Assembly: GCA_015231595.1 (NCBI GenBank)
Contig: JADGBH010000005.1
Coordinates: 1-64,000 of the forward strand
Source: Desulfobacterales bacterium
Lineage (GTDB): Bacteria; Desulfobacterota; Desulfobacteria; Desulfobacterales; JADGBH01
Direction: 5' to 3'
Length of the DNA: 64,000 nt
Shown here: in pieces, positions 44,795 through 54,644 of the stretch
Layout: the number at the start of each line of letters is the position of its first letter
How positions within the stretch are numbered: the first letter of the stretch is position 1
The notes under the pieces: model-generated
The model's database searches: none
Told to the model about the DNA's origin: nothing
The model's input: the letters and a program-made list of their open reading frames with translations, nothing else
Position numbers and translations under genes: made by a program

Positions 44795-45769
44795 TTAGGT
44801 GAGTGCGGATCCCCTGTTAAGATTGTGGACATGACGGTAAAAATTTCCTTCTTTTTTTGTGACAACAATGTCCTTTAGGGTTCCGTTTGTTTCACAAATT
44901 TTTATTAGGACGTGACCTTTTCTAATTTTTGGCTGTTTTACTATCCGAGATTTTATTGCTGTGCCTTGATGTCTTGAGGCGGCGATATAGGAAAACTTTT
45001 CATCAGCATAAGGACGAAAGCCTCTTTTTACAATGCGCTGAAACCAGGTTCTTTCAATCCTTTGAGAAAAATGACACCAATCATCACCAAATGCCGGGCA
45101 TGACTGAATATGTGGACAAGGAGCTATGATATTTGCGCCCTCTTGTATAAGTTGATCGCGAACATTACGAATGAAAGAAGCGCCCCTCGGATTACCTGGT
45201 TCTATTATTAATAATGTGTCATTCGTATGAGACCAAAGCTTTTCTATAAAAGTTTGATGTTTAGAAGTTGGCAGTTCTCCTAAAATATATGCTGCGATAA
45301 CAAAGTCATGATTCTGGCATTCCCATTGTGAAATCAAGTTGGTTTCTTTCCAAACAATTTTTTGTATAAAGCTGCTATCATTTTGTTTGAATAATTTTTT
45401 AGCCAAGTGCAGCATATTTTTATCATGTTCCAACAAAGTTATACATTCTAAATTAGGCCAGATGAATTTTACAACCCAAGCAGATGTTCCAGGGCCTGAC
45501 CCTACATCAAGCACAGTTTTTGGTTCCCAATCCAATCGTCTGGCTTGAATTTCAGACAAACAAGAGCTGATGGCAGCGTAAGTTGCAGGGAAACGATAAG
45601 CTGTATAAGCAATAACATCAGCTGAAGATTTAATAAAAGTCTGTTCAGGTTCAATGTAGCCATCACGATATCTTTTGCAAAGCTGATTAGCAACTTTAGC
45701 AATATCACGTAAAGGATAATTTGCTAATTCAGATTCGATAACTTGTTCTAAATCCAAAGGAAGTTTCAT
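44795..45769 (-). CDS. Rsm22-like small-subunit rRNA methyltransferase family protein
   Basis: A 324-aa protein with SAM-binding motif I VLDVGSGPGTSAWVVKFIWP, motif post-I TLLEHDKNML, and motif LGELPT. The C-terminal Cys cluster (CPHIQSCPAFGDDWCHFSQR) and RTWFQRIVKRGFRPYADEKF match the Rsm22 (mitochondrial ribosome small-subunit assembly) family, which contains an Fe-S-like site. It overlaps the upstream methyltransferase gene by 4 bases, so the two are a translationally coupled pair. Confidence 0.8.
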   Translation of the reverse strand: MKLPLDLEQVIESELANYPLRDIAKVANQLCKRYRDGYIEPEQTFIKSSADVIAYTAYRFPATYAAISSCLSEIQARRLDWEPKTVLDVGSGPGTSAWVVKFIWPNLECITLLEHDKNMLHLAKKLFKQNDSSFIQKIVWKETNLISQWECQNHDFVIAAYILGELPTSKHQTFIEKLWSHTNDTLLIIEPGNPRGASFIRNVRDQLIQEGANIIAPCPHIQSCPAFGDDWCHFSQRIERTWFQRIVKRGFRPYADEKFSYIAASRHQGTAIKSRIVKQPKIRKGHVLIKICETNGTLKDIVVTKKEGNFYRHVHNLNRGSALT

Positions 45770-47319
45770 GTCTGTATTTTTGCGCCTTTATAAATCGTAA
45801 TTGTAAGTCCGCCAGCTTGTACTTCTGCTATACGATGAATATTTTTCCAATTGAGCATTTTACAAGCAGACTCAAATGAAGCAGTATCATGTGTATAGGC
45901 TATTATTCGGCCATTTGGCAATAATATTCTTTTTGTTTCTTTTAAAAAATTTGCATATAGCTCTTTATTTTTATTTCTTTCGCCAACCCTAATTCCAAAA
46001 GGCAAGTTAGCAATAACTACATTTACACTGTTATTTTCTAAAGGTAATCTTCTCATATCAGCTATTGCGGTCAAAAATTTTTCTTTAAAAATAGAAAGAT
46101 TTTTTTTACACAATTTGATTGCCTCTGACGATAAATCAAATCCTAAAACTTTATGCGCGCTACTCATTTTTAGGCGTTCAAACAAAATTGTTCCAGCTCC
46201 ACAACATACATCACAAACGATATCATCGGGTTTTATTTCACTTGCAATACATAACGATGCCCCAACGGTAGGATGAATAGATGCAGGTATAACAAAACGA
46301 TTTTTAGGGTATCGTTCAGATTGCCAGCGAGTATCTCTCCATAACAAATATGCTGTATTATTGATATAAATTACACGAAAATCGAGGATAAAATGATACG
46401 GGTTATTTACTAAATCTAATTTATGGGCCATAAGATTTGCCATTTTAGTAATAACGTCACGGTAATGAGTTCGTGTTTTCATTTTTGGTAATTGAAGCCG
46501 AAAAGTTACATTTGATGTATTAGAAAGATTTATATTTTTACATTCATCAATCAAAAAATTAGTTATAGCTTCTTCATCTAAAGATTTGATTTGTTTTTTT
46601 GAAGCAATAGCGTAACTTGAAAGAACAGTGCGAAGTTTTCCCAAATATTCCGGATTATTTTTTAAAAGTTTGTCTATATAAATCCAGCCTGGCTCAATAA
46701 TTCGGCCTTGAATATTTTTAGAAGGCATTTGCAACTCTGAAAGTACAAATGCTTCTACACCCTGATAACATTCCAGCATATAGTAAGAATTGGCAGGATA
46801 CGGAATTAAATTAATGCTTTTAATATTTTTTTTGGCCGATTCTGAATTTCCTCGAGCATTAGCTTTTCTAAAGGCTTCGGCTATAGGCCCTTTTTCTCCG
46901 CACAGTGCTTCCCATTCTTGGGACCATTTAAAATCAAGAGAGCCTAATGCAAGAATAATTGATGCTTTGACAAAGCGATGTTCTTCTTTATTAAAAGCGC
47001 TTATAAGTTGTTGGTGTAAGCTTTTATTACCCGTTTCTCCTAAACCAGCGGCTGCTCGACGTCTAATTTTGACATCTTCATCAGTTAATAATCGTGCTAA
47101 AAGCAATTCAATGCTGCGTTTAGTAGGCTTTGTTTTTCGTAATATTTCAACCAGAAAGCGACGTGTGTAAACATCTTCTTTTTCTAAAAGGTAACTTATA
47201 TCTTCAAGATGGGAACTTGCGTAATGAGCTATTTTACGCTCTTCGCTTTTCCGATCAGGGTATGGCTTTTGAGACGTTTGGATTATAAAATTCAAAAAAT
47301 CTTGAGAGTTATTTAGCAT
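45766..47319 (-). CDS. HEAT-repeat plus THUMP-type RNA methyltransferase
   Basis: A 517-aa protein. Residues 1-170 are HEAT-like repeats (RRAAAGLGETGNKSLHQQL). Residues about 180-330 have THUMP-like RNA binding (NLSNTSNVTFRLQLPKMKTR). The C-terminal domain is an RlmKL/Trm14-type methyltransferase: CDVCCGAGTILFERLKM (motif I), VLGFDLSSEAIKL, and catalytic NLPFGIRVGERNK (NPPF-like, N6/N2-amino methylation). It likely methylates tRNA or rRNA. HEAT fusion is unusual. It overlaps the hydrolase gene by 11 bases. Confidence 0.82.
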   Translation of the reverse strand: MLNNSQDFLNFIIQTSQKPYPDRKSEERKIAHYASSHLEDISYLLEKEDVYTRRFLVEILRKTKPTKRSIELLLARLLTDEDVKIRRRAAAGLGETGNKSLHQQLISAFNKEEHRFVKASIILALGSLDFKWSQEWEALCGEKGPIAEAFRKANARGNSESAKKNIKSINLIPYPANSYYMLECYQGVEAFVLSELQMPSKNIQGRIIEPGWIYIDKLLKNNPEYLGKLRTVLSSYAIASKKQIKSLDEEAITNFLIDECKNINLSNTSNVTFRLQLPKMKTRTHYRDVITKMANLMAHKLDLVNNPYHFILDFRVIYINNTAYLLWRDTRWQSERYPKNRFVIPASIHPTVGASLCIASEIKPDDIVCDVCCGAGTILFERLKMSSAHKVLGFDLSSEAIKLCKKNLSIFKEKFLTAIADMRRLPLENNSVNVVIANLPFGIRVGERNKNKELYANFLKETKRILLPNGRIIAYTHDTASFESACKMLNWKNIHRIAEVQAGGLTITIYKGAKIQT

Positions 47320-48187
47320 AAGATAAGCTATCAGAATAAAAAAAGTCTAAAATAACTTTCGTAAGCTCCAATGGTTTTTCCATTGGTATTAAATGCCCTG
47401 CTTCTTCTATTGAAGTATATGCTCCGTTTGGAAAAAGATTAAGCGCTTTTTGTAAATCAATATGAGCCTTATTTGGACTTATATCCCCTTCAACCAATAA
47501 AACTGGACATTTTACTTTTTTTAATTCAGGCCATGGGTCATAATGGGAGCCACCCATAAATAAAGATGCTTCTTTTTTAGGCGAACAACTAAGTTCTAAC
47601 CCGCCTCCGTCAGCTTCTTTCATTCCATATTGAATATAAAGTTCAATAGCTTCATCAGTCCAGCTTTTAAAAAGGCTTTTTGATTTTAAATAATCTATAG
47701 CTTCTTCTCTATTGTTCCAAAAATTTTTCCGTTTTATTGATTTTGAAGCAAGGGGGTGCTGCTCCACGGTTATTTTAATTTTATAAAACGCTTCTGGAAG
47801 AAAAATCGGCTCAATTAAAATCATTTTTTTTGCTAAATGTCCGTAAAGGGATTCAGCAAGGGTAATTACAGTTCCGCCCATTGAATGACCGACTAAATAA
47901 ACTAGCTCATCTTTTGCTACTATTTTACAGAAATTTGCAAAGTCTTTGGCTAACACTAACCAGCTTAAGCCTCCATCATTGGGCTCTGAATCCCTATGAT
48001 CACAAAAATAAGGAGCAATTACTCTAAACGAATTGGATAATTCTGCAGCAATTGGATGCCATATCCAAGGCATAAAACCTGTTGCATGCATAAAAATAAT
48101 GGTAGGTCCATCTGATTCGTATAGCAGATATTGAATTTTAACATCGTCAATATCTATCCATAAATTTTCTGGTTCTTTTTTTTTCAT
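47309..48187 (-). CDS. Alpha/beta hydrolase
   Basis: The ATG at 48187, preceded by AGGTGAT, gives 292 aa; an in-frame GTG at 48196 is the alternative. Features: oxyanion region FMHATGFMPWIWHPIA, nucleophile elbow VGHSMGGTVI (Ser in GHSMG), acid in LLVEGDISPNK, and His in AGHLIPMEKPLE, the full catalytic triad. Substrate unknown. It is placed between the polyamine gene nspC and an RNA methyltransferase, overlapping the latter. Confidence 0.88.
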   Translation of the reverse strand: MKKKEPENLWIDIDDVKIQYLLYESDGPTIIFMHATGFMPWIWHPIAAELSNSFRVIAPYFCDHRDSEPNDGGLSWLVLAKDFANFCKIVAKDELVYLVGHSMGGTVITLAESLYGHLAKKMILIEPIFLPEAFYKIKITVEQHPLASKSIKRKNFWNNREEAIDYLKSKSLFKSWTDEAIELYIQYGMKEADGGGLELSCSPKKEASLFMGGSHYDPWPELKKVKCPVLLVEGDISPNKAHIDLQKALNLFPNGAYTSIEEAGHLIPMEKPLELTKVILDFFYSDSLSYAK

Positions 48188-48199
48188 GTTGATCACCTA

Positions 48200-49327
48200 T
48201 TAAGAAAGACGATTTTTATAGTCCTCATATCCGAATTTTTTTACCACAGTAATACTTCCATTCGCATTGAGAGTAGCGATTGAAGGAAGACGGATGCCGT
48301 TAAATGTATTATTTTTTACCATTGTATAATGAGCCATATCTTCAAATACTATCTTTGAGCCTATTTTAAGTGGTTTTTGAAATGAATAATCGCCTATAAT
48401 ATCACCTGCAAGACAGCTCATTCCTCCAAGTCTATAATTATAAGTATATTCTGATAGCTCTTTAGCTCCAGTAATTTTAGGCTTATACGGAACTTCAAGC
48501 ACATCAGGCATATGAGCTGCAGCCGATGTATCTAAAATAGCTATATCAATTTCATTATGAATTATATCAATAACTGATGCAACTAAAACTCCGGTATTGA
48601 GAGCGATAGCTTCTCCTGGCTCAAGATATATATCAAGAAGGGGATATCTATTTTTAAAATCAAGTATAGTGTTGCATAAAAGCTCTAAATCGTAATCATC
48701 TCTTGTAATGTGATGACCTCCTCCAAAATTTATCCATTCCATTTTTGAAAGAAATTCACCAAATTTTTTTTCAAATTCTGGAAGAGTTCTTGCGAAACTA
48801 TCTGCATTTTTTTCGCAAAGATTATGAAAATGTAATCCAGTAATTCCCTCTAAATTATGTTCTTCAAAATGTTTGATAGTTACACCTAATCTTGAATATT
48901 TTCCGCAAGGATCATATATGGGGATTTTCACCTCTGAATGTTCAGGATTAATTCGTATTCCAGCTAAGGCTTTTTTCATGGAATTTTTAAATCTATACCA
49001 TTGTGAAAATGAATTAAACACAATATGACTGGAATACGATTCAATCTCATTAAATTCAGATATAATATAACCCGGAGAACATGCGTGCACTTCTTTTCTG
49101 AATTCTTCAAAACCAAGTCTTGCTTCATCAATAGAGCTTGCCGCAATTCCCTGTAAATAATCCCGTATTATCGGAAAGACACTGAACATTGCAAAAGCTT
49201 TAAGTGCGAGAAGAATCTTACATCCAGTTTTGTTTTGAACGTAATCTAATATTTCAAGATTTTTGATTAATTCTTTGATGCTACAAATATAGCAAGGTGT
49301 ATTGACATTATTTAAATCTATTTCCAT
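48200..49327 (-). CDS. nspC: Carboxynorspermidine/carboxyspermidine decarboxylase
   Basis: A 375-aa fold-III PLP decarboxylase of the alanine racemase/ornithine decarboxylase type. The N-terminus has the PLP lysine in LLALKAFAMF; later come GLHFHNLCEKNADS, GGGHHITRDDYD, YLEPGEAIALN, and CLAGDIIGDYSF with the active-site Cys of NspC-type enzymes. It decarboxylates carboxy(nor)spermidine to (nor)spermidine. The dehydrogenase that makes the substrate is 12 bases upstream. Confidence 0.92.
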   Translation of the reverse strand: MEIDLNNVNTPCYICSIKELIKNLEILDYVQNKTGCKILLALKAFAMFSVFPIIRDYLQGIAASSIDEARLGFEEFRKEVHACSPGYIISEFNEIESYSSHIVFNSFSQWYRFKNSMKKALAGIRINPEHSEVKIPIYDPCGKYSRLGVTIKHFEEHNLEGITGLHFHNLCEKNADSFARTLPEFEKKFGEFLSKMEWINFGGGHHITRDDYDLELLCNTILDFKNRYPLLDIYLEPGEAIALNTGVLVASVIDIIHNEIDIAILDTSAAAHMPDVLEVPYKPKITGAKELSEYTYNYRLGGMSCLAGDIIGDYSFQKPLKIGSKIVFEDMAHYTMVKNNTFNGIRLPSIATLNANGSITVVKKFGYEDYKNRLS

Positions 49328-49339
49328 GACACATTAACC

Positions 49340-50518
49340 TTAATTATAAAATTTTTCAATCCATGGCAGTCCGTATATTCCAAGTTTTTCCATAAAAGGA
49401 TCCGGATCAAACTCTTCTACGTTAAAAACGCCTTTACCTTTCCATTTTTCTGTAAGCATCATCATTGCGCCAATCATTGTAGGAACTCCTGTTGTATACG
49501 ATACAGCTTGAGCTTTGATTTCCTTATAACATTCAGCATGGTCGCATATATTATAAACATAATATTTTTTTGTTTTGCCGTTTTTAATTCCTTCTATCAT
49601 ACAGCCTATGCATGTTTTGCCTTTGTAGTTTACTCCAAGGGATGAAGGGTCTGGAAGAAGCGATTTTAAAAACTTTAAAGGAATTATTTCGTGTCCTTCG
49701 TATATAACAGGATCAATTCTTGTCATTCCGACATTTTCAAGCACTTTTAAATGCGTTAAATAATTTTCTGAAAACGTCATCCAAAATCTTATTCTTTTAA
49801 TAGTAGGGATATTTTTTACGATAGATTCAAGTTCTTCGTGATACATAAGATACATTTCACGATGACCTATTTGTGGAAAATCAAAACTTTCATGAATTGA
49901 TAAAGGCTCAGTTTCAAGCCACTGGCCGTTTTCATAGAATTTACCTTTTGCTGTAACTTCTCGTATATTTATTTCTGGATTAAAATTTGTAGCAAACGGA
50001 TGACCGTGATCACCAGCATTACAATCCATGATATCGATGTAGTTTATTTCGTCAAAATGATGTTTTAAAGCATAGGAACAAAATATATTAGTGACACCTG
50101 GGTCAAACCCGCATCCCAAAAGAGCCATTATACCTTTTTCTTTAAATCGCTCTTGATAATCCCACTGCCATTTATAGCAAAATTTTGCTTCATTTGGCGG
50201 CTCATAATTTGCCGTATCAAGATAATTTACCCCTGTTTCAAGGCAAGCGTCCATGATGGAAAGATCCTGATAAGGTAAAGCTACATTTACAACTAAATCC
50301 GGTTTAAAATCTTTTATTAACGTAACAAGCTCGGAAACATTGTCAGCATCCACTTTTGCAGTTTTAATTTCTCTTTTTATCTCATTTTTAATTTTTTCAC
50401 ATTTTTCTATTGTTCTGCTCGCAAGAAGTATTTCAGAAAAAACTTCCGGAACCATAGCACATTTATGAGTGACTACTCCGCCAACTCCGCCAGCTCCAAT
50501 TATTAAAACTTTACCCAT
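49340..50518 (-). CDS. Carboxynorspermidine/carboxyspermidine dehydrogenase (saccharopine dehydrogenase family)
   Basis: A 392-aa NAD(P)-dependent enzyme: Rossmann VLIIGAGGVGGVVTHK at the N-terminus, LLASRTIEKCEKI, YLDTANYEPPNE, and ALLGCGFDPGVTNIFCSYAL, the pattern of LYS9/LYS1-type carboxy(nor)spermidine synthases. It condenses putrescine or diaminopropane with aspartate semialdehyde. Coupled to nspC (gap 12 bases), it forms the alternative spermidine pathway common in anaerobes. Confidence 0.92.
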   Translation of the reverse strand: MGKVLIIGAGGVGGVVTHKCAMVPEVFSEILLASRTIEKCEKIKNEIKREIKTAKVDADNVSELVTLIKDFKPDLVVNVALPYQDLSIMDACLETGVNYLDTANYEPPNEAKFCYKWQWDYQERFKEKGIMALLGCGFDPGVTNIFCSYALKHHFDEINYIDIMDCNAGDHGHPFATNFNPEINIREVTAKGKFYENGQWLETEPLSIHESFDFPQIGHREMYLMYHEELESIVKNIPTIKRIRFWMTFSENYLTHLKVLENVGMTRIDPVIYEGHEIIPLKFLKSLLPDPSSLGVNYKGKTCIGCMIEGIKNGKTKKYYVYNICDHAECYKEIKAQAVSYTTGVPTMIGAMMMLTEKWKGKGVFNVEEFDPDPFMEKLGIYGLPWIEKFYN

Positions 50519-50540
50519 AATTTACTCTCCTTATTAACAA

Positions 50541-51905
50541 TTACAGTTTTAATATACCTATATTTTCTAAAAAAAATTCTATTTTGTTAATTATTGAATT
50601 TATTGCTATTTCTCTGAAATCAAAAGAATTATGTTCAATTGATAAAAAAGGTATTTTATGCTCTCTAAATTTTTCCTCCAAAAAAACATTTTTAGCTGAT
50701 TTGCAAGGACATCCTTTATCATTCAGTATCCATATCATTTTGATATTAAAATCTTTATGTAATTCGTGAATATTAGCAAAATCTTCATCCATCATAAAAT
50801 TTTCATCAGGTATTAATGATTCAGCTAACCCTTTTATTATAGATTTTTCAGATGATATATCGATTTCATTGTATGTTTCTAAAGGTGGATAGGCAAAAAA
50901 AGAAAAACCGTAAGTTTTTTTTGCCCACAAAATAATATCAATAAAATTAAAATCAGGAAAATTTAATATTAATACCCGATTTTTTTTGATGATTTTGCTT
51001 TCATCTTTTTGTATAACTTTTTTTTCTAATACTCTAAGCATATTTTCAAAAAATTTAACTGATAAGATTTTGAAAGCTAATGGGTATAAGTTCCATAGGT
51101 TAGAAATAATTAATGCCTCGCCTCCAATATCTATATTTGAATATAAGGTTAATAAATTTAATTTATTCATTATAGTAGCAACTTTATTTCGATTGATGCA
51201 TAAATATTTAAGTTTTTCATAATCAACATTAAGATTTGTTTCGCTTTTAACCCATTCAATTATATTGTTTAGCTCGTCTGTAAGACGGGAAGGCTTTTCA
51301 GAAAAATTAGGAATATCAAAAATAAATAATGGATGGTTATTTTTTTTGCAAATCAATAAATTAGCTTCAGACAAACTTGTACATCCAATATTAGAAGCAA
51401 TTACAAGGGAATTTAATTGGGGATAGTTTGTGATGATAAATCCGCTAATAATTTTAGAATTGCTGCATATATCTGACGGTATGCCCAAAATTTCGGAAGA
51501 ATTACGGTAATCTTCTGATGATTGGGGATAAAGAATAGCAGATAAGAAGGCATTTCCATTTAAAAATACAGGATTTAATCCCATTGCCATTATTATTTCT
51601 GAAGGAATATCATTGTGGCATAATATAATTTTTTCGTTTAAGCTTTGTTTTATATAATTTATAAAACATTTAATAAAGTTGTAAATTATTTCTGCTTCAA
51701 GCTTATTTTGTGCTTTTATTAATAATTTAAAAAGGAGTTGAGCTTTTAATAACTTTTTTAGCCAAATATTTGCCTTTAACACTTTTAAACGATTAGTAAA
51801 TATTACATAGAAAAATAGCTTAAATATTTCCAATCTAATTAGGCTGATATACTTTATATAAAAAAAATAATTTTTTATTTTTTCAGATAATCGGGATAAG
51901 AACAT
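50541..51905 (-). CDS. 2-hydroxyacyl-CoA dehydratase-like subunit (set 1, large)
   Basis: A 454-aa protein of the HgdB/BcrC-B superfamily. It starts with a basic, hydrophobic segment (about 1-75) that is unusual for this family. The dehydratase domain has ILCHNDIPSEIIMAMGLNPV, ASNIGCTSLSEANLLI, and NDKGCPCKSAKNVFLEEKFR with PFLSIEHNSFDF near the end. Few of the family's Cys are clear (about three). With the activator (51922-52713) and second subunit (52731-53843) it forms a dehydratase/reductase-like complex. Substrate unknown; low conservation suggests divergence. Confidence 0.75.
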   Translation of the reverse strand: MFLSRLSEKIKNYFFYIKYISLIRLEIFKLFFYVIFTNRLKVLKANIWLKKLLKAQLLFKLLIKAQNKLEAEIIYNFIKCFINYIKQSLNEKIILCHNDIPSEIIMAMGLNPVFLNGNAFLSAILYPQSSEDYRNSSEILGIPSDICSNSKIISGFIITNYPQLNSLVIASNIGCTSLSEANLLICKKNNHPLFIFDIPNFSEKPSRLTDELNNIIEWVKSETNLNVDYEKLKYLCINRNKVATIMNKLNLLTLYSNIDIGGEALIISNLWNLYPLAFKILSVKFFENMLRVLEKKVIQKDESKIIKKNRVLILNFPDFNFIDIILWAKKTYGFSFFAYPPLETYNEIDISSEKSIIKGLAESLIPDENFMMDEDFANIHELHKDFNIKMIWILNDKGCPCKSAKNVFLEEKFREHKIPFLSIEHNSFDFREIAINSIINKIEFFLENIGILKL

Positions 51906-51921
51906 AATTTTACCATCTGTT

Positions 51922-52713
51922 TTAAGCCATTTTACGGGCTAATATAGCGGCTCCAAGCGCCGCAATAAGCTGAGAATCAATGGTGGGTTTTATAATTTCA
52001 TAATTTAATAATCTTTCAATTTCTTTTATTAAACCGATATTTTTTGCACACCCTCCTATTGCTCCAATTTTAGGCTGAATGCCAACTTTATTTAATAAAA
52101 CATAACATCGTTTCGCAACAGATTTTTGAATACCAAGAGCGATTTCAGCAGGCGGTTTTCCCTGAGCTAAAAGCGTTATAGCTTCAGTTTCAGCTAATAC
52201 CGAACACTGGGATGTTATTTCAAAAGATTTTTTTGTATCAATGGATAAGTTACAAAAACTGTCTATATCTGTTTTAAATATTCTTGCTATATTTTCAAAA
52301 AATCTTCCAGTTCCAGAAGAGCATCTGTCATTAACAACAAAATCCAAAACATTTCCATTGTTTCCCAAAAGTATAGCTTTAATACTTTCGCCTCCGATAT
52401 CAATGACTGTTTTTATTTCAGGAGTAGAGTAATAAAGCCCAATACTATTACAGGTTATATCTGATACATTTTTATTTGCAAAAGAAATTTTTTTACGCCC
52501 AAAACCTGTTGCAACGCTAAAAGATAACGCTTCAATTTCTTTTACACTGGGGATTTTGGCAAATGCTTCTTTAAATGCCTTATAAGCTGTTTCTTCAGGA
52601 AGTATTTCATTATCAACTATAGCAGTAGCGGCAATTCCTTTATCCGTCAATACTACTGCTTTTCCTGAAATAAATCCAATATCGCAGCCACCGTAAAATT
52701 TTTCTGAAAGCAT
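51922..52713 (-). CDS. Activator ATPase of 2-hydroxyacyl-CoA dehydratase/BCR type (set 1)
   Basis: A 263-aa BadF/BcrA/HgdC-type ATPase: GGCDIGFISGKAVVL (phosphate loop), VIDIGGESIKAIL, the cluster Cys in NDRCSSGTGRFFE and SQCSVLAETEA, and AIGGCAKNIGLI. The homodimer carries one [4Fe-4S] cluster and injects an electron into its partner enzyme at the cost of ATP. It lies between the two subunit genes. Confidence 0.9.
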   Translation of the reverse strand: MLSEKFYGGCDIGFISGKAVVLTDKGIAATAIVDNEILPEETAYKAFKEAFAKIPSVKEIEALSFSVATGFGRKKISFANKNVSDITCNSIGLYYSTPEIKTVIDIGGESIKAILLGNNGNVLDFVVNDRCSSGTGRFFENIARIFKTDIDSFCNLSIDTKKSFEITSQCSVLAETEAITLLAQGKPPAEIALGIQKSVAKRCYVLLNKVGIQPKIGAIGGCAKNIGLIKEIERLLNYEIIKPTIDSQLIAALGAAILARKMA

Positions 52714-52730
52714 TTCACTCCTTAATTATA

Positions 52731-53843
52731 CTATTTATCGATGCTTTCAAGAAAAGCATCTATTTGATTTTTTATATAGCCGCCTTCAGCATACGTATAG
52801 TTTCGTTCAATAGTTAAAGTGGGAATACCTCTTTTTTTAAGAGCTTCAGGCAATAACGCTGATTTTATTCCCCATAAACTACAATATTTTAGCCTTTCGA
52901 TTATTATTCCATCTACTTTATATTCAGAAAATTTTTCTAATATTTTTTCAGCTTTTGAATCAACACTTTCAGTTCCCATGGAAAATGATGCTTTATTAAG
53001 GATAAAATTAGATAAAGCTTCAAAGGGCTCAATATTTTCGTTAATTGTATCGTCTAAAGATAGAGGCCAATCATTACGGCAAACGACTATTGCTCCAGAA
53101 GATTCATAGTCTTCTGTAAAATAAGGACTGCTGGCACATTCGCCAATAACTCCAAGCCTTGCTCTATAATGTGAAAGACCTTTACGGTTTTCAATTTTTG
53201 TTTTAAATTCATTTGCAACACTAAAAAATAAAAAGTTTGGACTCATTAACGATGCTGATAAAAATTTATGAAATTCAGAACCAGTTAATGGAGGATTGCT
53301 TTCTTTTAGCAATTTTAATATGGATATAACAATCGCGTCATATTCATTTTGAGCATTTATATATTCCGGAAGTGGGTCAAATGAAATTCCAAAATAATAT
53401 CCTAAACTATCTTTAAAATTTTCTATATGCTTTTTAAATAATTCTGCTGAAACATGATTAATTTTGCGAGGGATATCTATAATTTCAGCAAAGTTGGACT
53501 GAAACAAGTGCTTAAAATTTTTAAAAAAACTAACCATTTGATCACAAACAGTCGAACATATAAATCCCCTTGAAAAATCATATTTGCCTCTTAGCAAATC
53601 TTCACAAATATTTCTAATATATGCGCAAGAATTTCCTGATAGGTAATTATCTGCTAAAGCGGTATTTATAGAAAAAAGAGGAATTGTTCTTACTGGAAAA
53701 AGACGTTCCATTGAAAAAAAAGTATAAGGCACGTAACTGCTTGTGTATATGATAGGAATCATTTCTTCTTCAATAGCTTTTTCAATAAAAAGATTTCTTG
53801 GATTATTGATAAGCACTGACAGTAAAGAATTTATTTCTTTCAT
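52731..53843 (-). CDS. 2-hydroxyacyl-CoA dehydratase-like subunit (set 1, small)
   Basis: A 370-aa HgdB/BcrC-type subunit: YTSSYVPYTFFSMERLFPVR at the N-terminus, CSTVCDQMVSFFKNFKHLF, and a C-terminal block RLKYCSLWGIKSALLPEALK and GIPTLTIERNYTYAEGGYIK, which hold three cysteines for a [4Fe-4S] cluster. It is first in the set, 17 bases before the activator gene. It likely forms a heterodimer with the 454-aa subunit. Substrate not readable. Confidence 0.85.
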   Translation of the reverse strand: MKEINSLLSVLINNPRNLFIEKAIEEEMIPIIYTSSYVPYTFFSMERLFPVRTIPLFSINTALADNYLSGNSCAYIRNICEDLLRGKYDFSRGFICSTVCDQMVSFFKNFKHLFQSNFAEIIDIPRKINHVSAELFKKHIENFKDSLGYYFGISFDPLPEYINAQNEYDAIVISILKLLKESNPPLTGSEFHKFLSASLMSPNFLFFSVANEFKTKIENRKGLSHYRARLGVIGECASSPYFTEDYESSGAIVVCRNDWPLSLDDTINENIEPFEALSNFILNKASFSMGTESVDSKAEKILEKFSEYKVDGIIIERLKYCSLWGIKSALLPEALKKRGIPTLTIERNYTYAEGGYIKNQIDAFLESIDK

Positions 53844-53929
53844 TATTACACCTTTTTTTCCAAAAATCTAAAAAATAGTTTAATTTTTATCTGGATATAG
53901 CACAAAAACAAATAGTTGTATAGCCTTTA

Positions 53930-54505
53930 TTAAGCTTGAATACATTTATTTCTTCCTGTATTTTTTGCTTGATATAAAGCTTTATCTGCTTTGCCGATCA
54001 GATCTTCAAACATTGATGCGGCTTCTGGGATTTCAGTAGCGATGCCAACGCTTATAGTAACATGTTTATTGGGAGAATCTTTACTTTCAATTTTAGATGC
54101 TAAAACGGATTCTCTCATTGATTCTGCTATCGACAACGCTCCTTCTTCATTTGTTGCCGGCAGCACAACTGTAAATTCTTCGCCTCCGTATCTTGCAACT
54201 ATATCTCCTGGCCGTCTAATATTCTTTTCAAGTATTAATGCAATTGCTTTAAGACATTCATCTCCTTTTTGATGGCCATAGGTATCATTATATTTTTTAA
54301 AGAAGTCTATATCTATCATGATTATAGATATGGGGAATTTGTTTCTTTTTGCCATGTTCCAATGAAGTTTTAGATGTTCAAAAAGTTTTCTTCTGTTCGG
54401 AAGTCCGGTAAGTGCATCGGACATTGAAAGTTCTTCAAGCATTTGTTGATATTTTTTCTGCTGGGTGATGTCTCTTCCTACAAGCTGGACAGCGGGTTTG
54501 TTCAT
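53930..54505 (-). CDS. Diguanylate cyclase (GGDEF), 5'-truncated PAS-GGDEF gene
   Basis: From the ATG at 54505 a 191-aa GGDEF protein reads DALTGLPNRRKLFEHL, then RPGDIVARYGGEEFTV: catalytic GGEEF with the RxxD inhibitory site five residues before it, so it should make c-di-GMP and be product-inhibited. In frame upstream, codons stay open to a stop at 54665-54667 and read like the end of a PAS domain (KKLLSEEKKQFKTEIKI; GRDITQQKK). No start exists there, and the Rpn gene begins to overlap at 54645. The gene seems to have lost its 5' end. Confidence 0.7.
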   Translation of the reverse strand: MNKPAVQLVGRDITQQKKYQQMLEELSMSDALTGLPNRRKLFEHLKLHWNMAKRNKFPISIIMIDIDFFKKYNDTYGHQKGDECLKAIALILEKNIRRPGDIVARYGGEEFTVVLPATNEEGALSIAESMRESVLASKIESKDSPNKHVTISVGIATEIPEAASMFEDLIGKADKALYQAKNTGRNKCIQA

Positions 54506-54644
54506 GAAACTAATTCTGATACCTAAAAGTTCTATATCAAAAGTTATTTTTGTTGTGCCTGTAATTTTTATTTCAGTTTTAAATTGTTTTTTTTCTTCAG
54601 ATAGTAATTTTTTAATATAATAAATTCTCCTTGAATCAAGGTTA

